A stretch of 43,664 bases of DNA from an uncultured Eubacteriales bacterium. GTDB taxonomy: Bacteria; Bacillota; Clostridia; Lachnospirales; Lachnospiraceae. Under the pieces are notes generated by a model. The model searched no databases. It saw only the letters and a program-made list of their open reading frames with translations, and had not been told where the DNA came from. Location of the stretch: positions 1 through 43,664 of the forward strand of contig URMF01000027.1 in the NCBI GenBank assembly GCA_900548855.1, read 5' to 3'. Position 1 is the first letter of the stretch; every line of letters starts with the position of its first letter. The position numbers and the translations under genes are program-made. Below, in pieces: positions 18,361 through 25,331 of the stretch.

Positions 18361-18418
18361 CCTATATGTTTACTAGGATTATATGCGCTATTATAGAATT
18401 TATGCTAATATTTGTCAA
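18361..18418 (-). promoter_or_regulatory. cysK promoter with candidate Rrf2 operator
   Basis: A near-consensus vegetative promoter on the minus strand: TTGACA (18413-18418), 17-base spacer, TATAAT (18390-18395). Just downstream, over the expected start site, lies CCTAGTAAACATATAGG (18361-18377), with CCTA/TAGG ends. It resembles the palindrome in the Rrf2 promoter. It is read here as a repressor site; the binding protein is inferred. Confidence 0.7.
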
Positions 18419-18436
18419 GTGTTTTTTCCCACTCAA

Positions 18437-19021
18437 TTAATACAAATAATCGTACCATATATCTTCTACTGTCCAACCATATAAAATCATTTTGGGCAAC
18501 TCAAATAGTACAAGAAGTCCGATTACAATCAATGCAATGAAAATGACATTACGAATCAATTTTTTACGGGTATCCGCTAACTCCTGTGTCGTCACATACT
18601 CATCTACAAAGGTTTTCTCTTCCGAAAATCCATGTTCCATTGATTCCGGAATCATTTTCTTATCTTCCTCGCCCCTTCCCCATTTATTATCACCATCGCT
18701 TTTATTGGTAACCTCCACTAAAAACAGGATATTTCCAACAACAAGCGTTGATATGACAATATACAGTAACAACCACCATCCGCTTTTTCCCACATCATGC
18801 AGCCGCTGCACGGAACAACTCAACATAGGAATCAAAGACATATCAAAAAAAATCAAAAAAAACAGGCAAACCATATTATCTATTTCCAACATTACAATGA
18901 TAAGAATTGGAATCCATGCCAATAGGATATGCATAAGCATCCCCTTCAGATAGATACTTTTCCCGATTCGCCTTTTCCAATCAAATGCATGAATCCATGT
19001 TTGTCTATATGCCTCTTTCAT
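18437..19021 (-). CDS. DUF805 family membrane protein
   Basis: A 194-residue membrane protein. The first 115 residues match the DUF805 pattern: FDWKRRIGKSIY at the N-terminus, then membrane helices, then the hallmark RLHDVGKSGWWLLLY and a closing NKSDGDNKWG. The C-terminal extension holds an acidic cytoplasmic-like stretch and one more helix (about 155-175). Function of DUF805 proteins is unknown. It starts 3 bases after the blaR1-like stop, so it is the last gene of the BlaI/BlaR1 operon. No terminator is visible between it and the cysK promoter. Confidence 0.85.
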   Translation of the reverse strand: MKEAYRQTWIHAFDWKRRIGKSIYLKGMLMHILLAWIPILIIVMLEIDNMVCLFFLIFFDMSLIPMLSCSVQRLHDVGKSGWWLLLYIVISTLVVGNILFLVEVTNKSDGDNKWGRGEEDKKMIPESMEHGFSEEKTFVDEYVTTQELADTRKKLIRNVIFIALIVIGLLVLFELPKMILYGWTVEDIWYDYLY

Positions 19022-19024
19022 ATC

Positions 19025-20464
19025 TCATCTCCTTATCAGTTCACATGGATTATTCGTCAATAATCTTTCCAAAAATTCTTTTCTGGAAGCTTCGTATGTT
19101 GTCCTGTAAATGCAAATGGAATCCTCTGTCATGTCCATTTCACTCCCCTCATATTCCTGCAGGCTTCCTCCATAAACCTTATAGTCTGAGCCTGAAGGCT
19201 TTTCAAATCCTAAGGTTTCATAAGCAACCCAAAAGCTGTACTCTTCTCCCCGCTTTTTTTCCACAAGGTCTTCCGGTTCCAGGTCAATCCGGTATTCCTC
19301 CTTATTATCAAATAATACCGTATAGTCTGTATCCAATACAAAATTATCTGCAAAAGTCTCCATTCGCAAAAAGAAATGTTCTTCCGTCAACGGAAAAATA
19401 ATTGCGACTTCTTTCTCCCCAACCGGAACCAACTGAATATGCTTTCTGGATGACCATCCTTTTCTGATTTTCATATTTGCAAGAACCTGCTCCCGGTTCT
19501 CCTCTGTGGGTTCCTCTAATTCATAGCGAACCACATAATCTGTTACAACCGGTATGGCATCCACTGCATAGACCCACATATTATTGGATGCATTGGGTGT
19601 TAAAAATGTCAGCAAAAGCATGCCTAACATCAAGCCTGCCACTAATAATTCCTGCCAAAACGGTCCATACTCCTGCAGGGAAATCTTCTCCACTCTTTTT
19701 CGAATGCTTACTTCACTAAGAGAATTGCCTGTTGTCAGATTCTGCATATATTTCTCCGGACGTCTGGCTGACATTGCCACCAGACATTTTCCATAGGCAA
19801 TCTGCTCCTCACGGGTTTTATCTTTTGTAACAGCATAATCGCATGCCAGTTCACAGTCTTCCACCCAATACCCCACTGCATACCACAAAAGTACATTGAA
19901 CCATTGCAGTACCAGACACAGATTGCGGAGAAATACATGCCAGTTATCCCGGAAATGATAATGACATAGTTCATGGTTCACAATCCATTTACACCAATCC
20001 ACACTTGGCTCTGCCAGCCTGCTGATATAAATCTTTGGTGCAAATAATCCCTCCAGGCAGGAACCGATTCTTCCGTCCACAAAATACACCAGAAGATTCT
20101 CTTTTCTTCCATAAATTTCCCGGTGTTTCTTCAATCTCCGCACAAAACAACTGTTTTTTACCAGAAAATAAATTATAAAAAAAATGACACCACATAACCA
20201 GACGACACTTACCGCAATAACAAGCTCCGGCTGACAAAGCCATTCCGTTATCTGTTTTAAATATGTAATATCCTTTATGCTTTGCAGCCATTCGGCTTCA
20301 ATCTGAAACCGTATGGGAATCAGAATCCGTACTGTCAACAAACTCCATAGACATTTCATCACCCACGGACGAAATCTACCTGCCAGAAAATTCCGGACAA
20401 ACAGAATACAAATTATCATGAAGGAACATTCCAATGTAATTGTTGATAATCCAACCAATTGCAT
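19025..20464 (-). CDS. BlaR1/MecR1-type M56 family sensor peptidase
   Basis: A 479-residue membrane sensor-protease. Membrane helices lie at about 8-28, 35-52, 82-103 and 275-293. The zinc peptidase motif is H164-E-L-C-H168, with the downstream acidic motif EDCELACDYAV (202-212). In the M56 family ligand sensing leads to cleavage of a BlaI/MecI repressor. The outside domain here (about 294-479) has no penicillin-binding SxxK/KTG motifs that I can see, so the ligand is probably not a beta-lactam. It begins 1 base after the BlaI stop with the ribosome binding site inside the blaI end, showing tight coupling. Confidence 0.93.
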   Translation of the reverse strand: MQLVGLSTITLECSFMIICILFVRNFLAGRFRPWVMKCLWSLLTVRILIPIRFQIEAEWLQSIKDITYLKQITEWLCQPELVIAVSVVWLCGVIFFIIYFLVKNSCFVRRLKKHREIYGRKENLLVYFVDGRIGSCLEGLFAPKIYISRLAEPSVDWCKWIVNHELCHYHFRDNWHVFLRNLCLVLQWFNVLLWYAVGYWVEDCELACDYAVTKDKTREEQIAYGKCLVAMSARRPEKYMQNLTTGNSLSEVSIRKRVEKISLQEYGPFWQELLVAGLMLGMLLLTFLTPNASNNMWVYAVDAIPVVTDYVVRYELEEPTEENREQVLANMKIRKGWSSRKHIQLVPVGEKEVAIIFPLTEEHFFLRMETFADNFVLDTDYTVLFDNKEEYRIDLEPEDLVEKKRGEEYSFWVAYETLGFEKPSGSDYKVYGGSLQEYEGSEMDMTEDSICIYRTTYEASRKEFLERLLTNNPCELIRR

Positions 20465-20465
20465 G

Positions 20466-20831
20466 TTATTTCTTTTTCTCCTCCAATATCCTCATTAATT
20501 CATCAATTTCCGAATCATCCAGACAGTCTTCTTCCACCAGAGAAGAAACCAGTAAACCAATTTTTCCATGAAATACCTTATCTAAAAATCCTACCGTCTC
20601 TTCTTTTCTGGTCTCTGTCTTTTCCATGTCTGTATAAAAGACCTTGGCTCTGCCTTCTACACGATACTTTACAAGACCTTTACTTTCCATTTTTTTCAGA
20701 AAGGAAATAATGGCATGTTTACTCCATCCCTTTTCCTCTTTTAACATTTTTTCAAACTGTGTAATGGTAAGTCCGTCATGCTCCCAGAGCAATTCCAAAA
20801 AAACCCATTCTGCATCGGATATATGTACCAT
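20466..20831 (-). CDS. BlaI/MecI family transcriptional repressor
   Basis: A 121-residue winged-helix repressor: ISDAEWVFLELLWEHDGLT at the start, a recognition helix region KGWSKHAIISFLKKMESKGLV, a wing RVEGRAKVFY, and a C-terminal dimerisation helix where M56 proteases usually cleave. It pairs with the BlaR1-like protein directly downstream. It is likely to repress its own operon, and the palindrome over the operon promoter at 22121-22152 is the obvious candidate site, although it does not match the TACA/TGTA operator of classical BlaI. Confidence 0.93.
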   Translation of the reverse strand: MVHISDAEWVFLELLWEHDGLTITQFEKMLKEEKGWSKHAIISFLKKMESKGLVKYRVEGRAKVFYTDMEKTETRKEETVGFLDKVFHGKIGLLVSSLVEEDCLDDSEIDELMRILEEKKK

Positions 20832-20843
20832 TCTAATTCACTC

Positions 20844-21473
20844 CTATTCCGTTAATTCCTTTTTGATATCTTCAAAATCCACCGGCTCTTCCAGGCTCAT
20901 GCTGATATATTTAGATATTGCATATCCTTCTTCTTTCTCCAATTCCAAATAAAGTGCAAGTTCCTGTCCTGCTTGAATGTATCCACTATTCTCTAATTCC
21001 GTTAAAAATTGATACAGCTTTGCATTCTCTCCCTCTATATCACTGTCTTTAAATCGAATCCAATACCATACATTTTCATCCTCAAAGGAGAATCCATACT
21101 TCTGGGCATAATGACGAACCATTTTTTTCTCATAATCACTTCGGATATCAAAGAGTCCTTTTTTACTCCAGTATATTTTAAACTCCAGCTCTGAGCCATC
21201 CTCATATACCACTTTACCCTTATAGGGTAAATCCTCTCCCAATATCTCTCCGGGCATATAGGCGTATATATCAAACCAGACTTCAAAATCTTCATTAATG
21301 CAATTCTCCATATAGGTTTCCAATGTCTGTGGTGAATGGGTCATAAGTGCTTTCCGCTCATCCACCATCAATACAATATATCCAAGAATAAATAGTATTA
21401 TTAATACAATAACCGTAATGAGCAGTGCACGTTTATTTTTTTCTTCTTTATCTATCTGAATCTCTTCCACCAT
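20844..21473 (-). CDS. Single-pass membrane protein of the BlaI/BlaR1 operon
   Basis: I choose the ATG at 21473 (209 residues): it overlaps the stop of the upstream gene as TAATG and has AGGAGAAGAGG upstream. The protein has a short Lys/Glu-rich start, one membrane helix (about 15-36) and an acidic extracytoplasmic domain rich in Tyr, Trp and Glu. I recognise no family. Its topology and size resemble those of the gene before it, though similarity is not obvious. Its place ahead of blaI suggests an envelope function under BlaI control. Confidence 0.8.
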   Translation of the reverse strand: MVEEIQIDKEEKNKRALLITVIVLIILFILGYIVLMVDERKALMTHSPQTLETYMENCINEDFEVWFDIYAYMPGEILGEDLPYKGKVVYEDGSELEFKIYWSKKGLFDIRSDYEKKMVRHYAQKYGFSFEDENVWYWIRFKDSDIEGENAKLYQFLTELENSGYIQAGQELALYLELEKEEGYAISKYISMSLEEPVDFEDIKKELTE

Positions 21474-22093
21474 TATTCCTCTTCTCCTGTCCACCTTGCA
21501 GAGGCAGCAATATCATCTATTAAACTTTCGTTTTCCTCCATATAATCCTGCACACCATTGATTAATACCCATGCATACAAGTCTGTATTATCCCGGAAAG
21601 AAATCCAATAAAAATTATATATGTTATTATTTCCATCTGTGGAAGTGCGGTATACCTTTTTCATTACCTGAATATCCTCTGATGCGATATTTTCAAGTTC
21701 TCCCACCTGTTCTACACTGTCTCTCTCCTCTAAAATGACTTGGTTTTGCAGTTCAAACATTTCCGCTTCGGTATAGCCTTCTCTCAATTCGTCCTTCTTA
21801 TAAACAAATACGGCAAAGCCTGCCTGTTCCGCCGGCTCTTTATAATATACATTTAACTCACTTGCTTCCTGTTGATTCCATCCGCCCGGCAGCCTAAACT
21901 GTATTCCATATTCGCCCAGTTCCACCGATTGGTCGAGATTAACAGTCTCCTCTTCGGCAATATCTGCATCTTCTGCCAACTGATACTGAATCATAGGCAG
22001 ATAAATACCCCAGTATCCTCCAAGCATGATAACAGCTAAAACCAGAACTCCTCCTATTACTGCCAAAATAATATTCCGTTTTTTCTTATCCAT
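21473..22093 (-). CDS. Single-pass membrane protein, first gene of BlaI/BlaR1 operon
   Basis: I choose the ATG at 22093 (206 residues) since AAGGGGGAG lies just upstream; the frame is open further but runs into the promoter. A Lys-rich N-terminus and one membrane helix (about 7-30) are followed by an extracytoplasmic domain. That domain contains YGIQFRLPGGWNQ and AGFAVFVYKK, typical of small PsbP/DUF-type surface domains that begin with a Tyr-Gly-hydrophobic-Pro-Gly-Trp motif. The function is unknown. It is the first gene after the promoter at 22148-22176 and is translationally coupled to the next gene (TAATG). Confidence 0.8.
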   Translation of the reverse strand: MDKKKRNIILAVIGGVLVLAVIMLGGYWGIYLPMIQYQLAEDADIAEEETVNLDQSVELGEYGIQFRLPGGWNQQEASELNVYYKEPAEQAGFAVFVYKKDELREGYTEAEMFELQNQVILEERDSVEQVGELENIASEDIQVMKKVYRTSTDGNNNIYNFYWISFRDNTDLYAWVLINGVQDYMEENESLIDDIAASARWTGEEE

Positions 22094-22120
22094 AATTATT
22101 TTCTCCCCCTTAATATAAAA

Positions 22121-22176
22121 ATCGTTTGGTAACATTTTTATTACCAAACGATATCATATTTCCAATATTTTGTCAA
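22121..22176 (-). promoter_or_regulatory. Promoter and palindromic operator of the BlaI/BlaR1 operon
   Basis: Minus-strand -35 TTGACA (22171-22176), 17-base spacer, -10 TATCGT (22148-22153). A perfect inverted repeat with arms ATCGTTTGGTAA (22121-22132) and TTACCAAACGAT (22141-22152) and an 8-base loop overlaps the -10 and early transcribed region, as expected of an operator. For read-through transcripts from the upstream gene the same hairpin is followed by TTTTTAT and could act as a terminator. Confidence 0.7.
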
Positions 22177-22213
22177 ATATATTGTTTTTTATAATTCCTT
22201 TTATACTTACAGC

Positions 22214-22855
22214 TTATCGTATATGTTTCAATTCCGTCAAAAGCTTATATGCATCCATGTAACCCTGCTTATAAGCCGCCCTTCCATACTCTGCGTTCAA
22301 GGTCTGGCTGGTTAAAAGAACCTGTTCTACCTTCTCCAACTGCTCCTTGTTTAAACCACATTCCTCCAGCTGCTTTACACTCTCCTTCTGCTTCTTTAAA
22401 GCCTCCTGATATTGTTCATCCGAAACAGATGACGGTTCCAATGCTTCCCGCATTCTCTTTTCCAAAAAATCTTCCAAAAGAGAATTATCTGTTTTATACC
22501 AGTTGCCATCTGGTGCTACAAATTTCAAAACACCATTTTTTAAATCCTCTTCATGCAGATTGAGATATCCCTGGTCCAGCCCCTTATACAACTGAAAACC
22601 AATTAGCAGACCCACCTGAAAATGAACCTCACCATGTATGGAAGCAAATATGCACACTGCATTAGCCAAGTCTTCATTTTCGCAATCTATATCCGGGAAC
22701 AGCTCCTTCATCTCTGCAAACAACTCATCATAGGATAAATTAAGCTTCTCTGAATAATCCTCTGTAATTTTTTCAAAAGGTTCCACGCCATACAGATAAT
22801 AAGAAACCAGGCTGCCTATTTCTAATCTTTTTAAAACTCTGGTAAATGCACTCAT
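22214..22855 (-). CDS. Hypothetical soluble protein, helical
   Basis: A 213-residue protein I do not recognise. Start supported by GAGG upstream. It looks fully soluble and mainly helical: acidic N-terminal half, a cluster CIFASIHGEVHFQVGLLIGFQLYKGL (about 68-93, too polar to be a firm membrane helix), and a charged helical C-terminal region with Leu/Lys/Glu repeats. The last helix, AEYGRAAYKQGYMDAYKLL, has the look of the small GxxDAxxLL motifs found in many Lachnospiraceae hypothetical proteins. Transcribed alone between the RHH gene and the BlaI operon. Confidence 0.75.
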   Translation of the reverse strand: MSAFTRVLKRLEIGSLVSYYLYGVEPFEKITEDYSEKLNLSYDELFAEMKELFPDIDCENEDLANAVCIFASIHGEVHFQVGLLIGFQLYKGLDQGYLNLHEEDLKNGVLKFVAPDGNWYKTDNSLLEDFLEKRMREALEPSSVSDEQYQEALKKQKESVKQLEECGLNKEQLEKVEQVLLTSQTLNAEYGRAAYKQGYMDAYKLLTELKHIR

Positions 22856-22947
22856 TCTTTTGTCCTCTTTCTATAAAAATAATATACCTGTTAAGAAGAT
22901 TTTTGTCCGTTACCACAAGATATTCAATACAACTCCAAATTATATAC

Positions 22948-23127
22948 TCAAACAATTTGTTTTGCTTCCATCACGCTCTGCTCTCTTTCAAATTCAGCAA
23001 CATGTCTTTTCATCAAAAGTTCTATCTCATGATTAGCCGAATGTCCGTTATAAGCAGCAACAAATTGAAACTTCTTTAATAGAATAGAATCCGTCCGTAT
23101 AGTAAATTTAGATAATTGGAACGACAT
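22948..23127 (-). CDS. Arc-like ribbon-helix-helix DNA-binding protein (minus copy)
   Basis: A 59-residue protein with GAGGAGG 6 bases before the ATG. The N-terminal strand KFTIRTD, helix A around SILLKKFQFVAAYNGHS and helix B around ANHEIELLMKRHVAEFE match the Arc/MetJ ribbon-helix-helix layout, especially Arc. The gene at 23380-23547 on the opposite strand encodes a clear paralogue (shared SKFT-R-D, LLKKF, EIE-LMK-HVA-FE). The two genes are divergent, and each has the same tandem 8-base operator at the same distance from its TATAAT box. Likely a dimeric regulator of its own or its sister's promoter. Confidence 0.88.
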   Translation of the reverse strand: MSFQLSKFTIRTDSILLKKFQFVAAYNGHSANHEIELLMKRHVAEFEREQSVMEAKQIV

Positions 23128-23157
23128 ACAAATCCTCCTCGCAATTTATATGTTTTC

Positions 23158-23209
23158 ATTATAATGTCATCCTGTTGCCAAAAACTAAATTGACGGCAGG
23201 ATGACGGCA
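23158..23209 (-). promoter_or_regulatory. Promoter and tandem operator of minus-strand RHH gene
   Basis: TATAAT (23158-23163 on the minus strand) has no good -35. Exactly 27 bases upstream begins the box TGACGGCA-GGA-TGACGGCA (23191-23209, plus-strand reading), a direct repeat with an 11-base period, one helical turn, as Arc-type proteins use. A further inverted copy of part of the box (GTCATCCTG, 23166-23174) lies between the box and the -10. Confidence 0.72.
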
Positions 23210-23295
23210 TCAAAAACTTTTGGAAAAGCATTATAAAACCAACATTCTAACACCTCAATACTTCCAAGCAAAATGTTATATTGATTCAATTTTCA

Positions 23296-23347
23296 TGCCG
23301 TCACTTTGCCGTCAAACAGCTATTTGTTATTCTTACAAACTTATAAT
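23296..23347 (+). promoter_or_regulatory. Promoter and tandem operator of plus-strand RHH gene
   Basis: TGCCGTCA-CTT-TGCCGTCA (23296-23314) is the reverse complement of the box upstream of the sister gene except in the 3-base linker. It ends 27 bases before TATAAT (23342-23347), the same spacing and orientation as for the sister promoter. The -35 region is again poor. Confidence 0.72.
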
Positions 23348-23379
23348 AAATACAAGTAGTCTTTTATGGAGGAACAATA

Positions 23380-23547
23380 ATGCAATCAAACATATCAAAA
23401 TTTACATTACGAATAGATTTAGAATTATTAAAGAAATTTCACCTCGCAGCGGAACATAATGCCCGTTCTACGAACCGTGAAATAGAAGTTCTTATGAAAA
23501 AGCATGTTGCACAATTCGAAAAGGAGCATGGTCCGATTGAGTTTTAA
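23380..23547 (+). CDS. Arc-like ribbon-helix-helix DNA-binding protein (plus copy)
   Basis: A 55-residue protein with TGGAGG 7 bases before the ATG. Strand KFTLRID, helix A ELLKKFHLAAEHNARS, turn TN, helix B REIEVLMKKHVAQFEKEHG match the Arc repressor layout (Arc has RS-N-EI at the same place). Paralogue of the divergent gene at 22948-23127, roughly half of the residues being identical. Its stop overlaps the stop of the convergent small membrane protein gene by 4 bases. Probably binds the tandem TGCCGTCA boxes. Confidence 0.88.
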   Translation: MQSNISKFTLRIDLELLKKFHLAAEHNARSTNREIEVLMKKHVAQFEKEHGPIEF

Positions 23548-23825
23548 TTGTTCTGGGCACTATCTTGATATTTTTTAATGCGTTTAGCACTCACTTTATT
23601 TGTAATTATCATCAATATTATTATCACCACAAATGGAAACAAAAACGGGAGAAAATATAAAAACGAAACACCGATTCCTATATCTACCGCATCACTGTAA
23701 GCAGCCCTAAAATCCATATATCCTTTCATTCCTGCTGCAATTACACCAATTTCGCATACAGACAAAATCACCATTATGAATATATTTATTATGTTTATTC
23801 TTTTTATCGCATCATTTTTCTGCAT
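23544..23825 (-). CDS. Small two-helix membrane protein
   Basis: I choose the ATG at 23825 (93 residues) because GGAGG lies 7 bases upstream; the frame also has an ATG 10 codons earlier with no site. The protein has two clear membrane helices (about 12-35 and 55-80), separated by a short loop with GMKGYMDFRAAYSDAVD, and a Lys-rich cytoplasmic-like tail. I recognise no family. It is convergent with the plus-strand RHH gene. It may belong to the same accessory cassette. Confidence 0.65.
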   Translation of the reverse strand: MQKNDAIKRINIINIFIMVILSVCEIGVIAAGMKGYMDFRAAYSDAVDIGIGVSFLYFLPFLFPFVVIIILMIITNKVSAKRIKKYQDSAQNN

Positions 23826-23889
23826 ATAACCTATCCTCCACTCCATATAACCCATGCCAAAGCTTTTTATACCATATTTTCTAACTATT

Positions 23890-24033
23890 TTAGATTTCGC
23901 GACAGATAAACAATTTTGGGGATGAATAACCAGTAATTGAATTATTCGTACCTCCCTGTAATTCTATATATCCCGTTTCTGTCAACATTTTCAAATATCT
24001 ACGTGCAGTTGCAGAAGATTTAAGAATCTGCAT
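23890..24033 (-). pseudogene. Winged-helix C-terminal fragment, 47 codons
   Basis: An ATG at 24033 inside the end of the DUF2726 gene opens a 47-codon frame. Its product (ILKSSATARRYLKMLTE, then TGYIELQGGTNNSITGY) looks like the recognition helix and wing of a winged-helix protein with the N-terminal part missing. There is no convincing ribosome binding site and a stop lies a few codons upstream in frame. It could be a coupled micro-ORF but more likely a remnant of a larger regulator that the DUF2726 gene has replaced. Confidence 0.4.
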
Positions 24034-24934
24034 ATGGAGTATCTTTTATACCTTTCCTTTGAAGCTGTAAAACCAAAGAATCCAAATGCTTTTTCCAAAA
24101 CTCCCGAAATAATGTTTTATCGCCAAATCTCTTTACAAGAACAGGACTTATTGCATAATATATTTTTATAAAAACACGACCAATCCATCTTTTCCGGAGT
24201 TTATCATCACGAAATCTGCGTAATGTCCATACCTGTGGACAATCATACGAACCATACACACAGGTTGCAATATAACAACCATTTTTGCTGCCTGTTTGTG
24301 TATTAGTTACCCAGGACGATGCTGCAGGTTCTTTTATCTCCTCTTTTATCTCTTTTTCTTTATTAAAACGATGAACCCTTTTTACCGGTAATGACGAAAG
24401 TGTCTCTGTAATTCGCTTTTTTATGTATTCCGGATTTACTCCATAGGATGTCCACAATTTAATGATTGGTATTCCCGCTTCCTCACAGATATGGGTAACC
24501 TTTTCATCACGCTTCCGTCTATCCTGCGTCAAATGGCTCTGGTCGTTAATTTCAATTACCAGCAATGGACAATATGACAAATCCGTAATAATAAAATCAA
24601 CATTCCTGTATAATTCATTCTGAAATTTCGCATTATCCGTTCTTTTTATAAATGAAGCCAGGTTCGCCTGTGCCTGAATCAGACAGCCTTCCGGCAATAC
24701 CGCTTTAATACATTTCAGATACTCCATTTCATTCCTTGTAACTAAAGAAGGCTTTCGTTCATAAAGATATTCCCCATCCTCATCTTCCGCATCTTCTTCC
24801 ATGCAGCACATATTTGCATAGTGCCATTGGTGGCATCTGGGACATTTTATAATTTCACCGGTTTCTTTTTTCTTATTGCACTCCCAGCACAAAGGATATT
24901 TACCGCTTTCGGCACCACACACCTTACATTTCAT
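24020..24934 (-). CDS. DUF2726 nuclease-like protein with zinc ribbon and CFI-box C-terminus
   Basis: I choose the ATG at 24934 (304 residues); AAGGGAG lies 8 bases upstream, and an in-frame GTG three codons earlier is too close to it. Residues 1-45 hold Cys pairs (CKVCG, CWEC, CPRC, CC) of a zinc ribbon. Residues 60-180 are a DUF2726 domain, related to the PD-(D/E)xK nuclease fold: VDFIITD (D113), VIEINDQSHL (E128) and the following RDEK and IPIIKLW. Residues 218-285 match the CFI-box C-terminal module (GCYIATCVYGSYDCPQVWTLRRFRD). Substrate unknown. It is divergent from the ibrA/ibrB pair and near RHH genes, which suggests an accessory or defence island. Confidence 0.88.
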   Translation of the reverse strand: MKCKVCGAESGKYPLCWECNKKKETGEIIKCPRCHQWHYANMCCMEEDAEDEDGEYLYERKPSLVTRNEMEYLKCIKAVLPEGCLIQAQANLASFIKRTDNAKFQNELYRNVDFIITDLSYCPLLVIEINDQSHLTQDRRKRDEKVTHICEEAGIPIIKLWTSYGVNPEYIKKRITETLSSLPVKRVHRFNKEKEIKEEIKEPAASSWVTNTQTGSKNGCYIATCVYGSYDCPQVWTLRRFRDDKLRKRWIGRVFIKIYYAISPVLVKRFGDKTLFREFWKKHLDSLVLQLQRKGIKDTPYADS

Positions 24935-25331
24935 AAAATTCACTCCCTTATCTTGTTTATATCAATACCTTATTTTTTCTTTTTGCGCAAATAATTTTAT
25001 TTATGTTTTTTTAACTTTACTTCTTGATTTTACCATATCACAAACGATTTTTCTACAAAAATCATATCCGTGAAATTTTTTCAGTAATACTATTTTTATC
25101 CATCTTTTGCAAAACACACTTTAATTATCTAAAGAACATTATATTTTAAATTGCAGGGTTATAAAACATAAGTTACATTTTCATAACTAAATAGCAAAAG
25201 AACCTATTTTGTTAAATACAAATTAACATTTTTTGTCGTAAAATGTTGAATTTGCTTTTTTATTGTGTTACATTAGCAACATGGTAATTAGTAAAATATG
25301 GTAATTATAAGTTAACAAAAGAGGTAATTCT
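24935..25331. other. AT-rich divergent intergenic region with a 10-base direct repeat
   Basis: The 397-base gap separates the DUF2726 gene from ibrA. It is strongly AT-rich and shows no supported ORF. The direct repeat ATGGTAATTA occurs at 25281-25290 and 25298-25307 (17 bases apart), just upstream of the ibrA ribosome binding site, and overlaps weak -10 candidates (TAAAAT at 25292-25297, TATAAG just after the second copy). It may be a regulator site. Confidence 0.5.
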
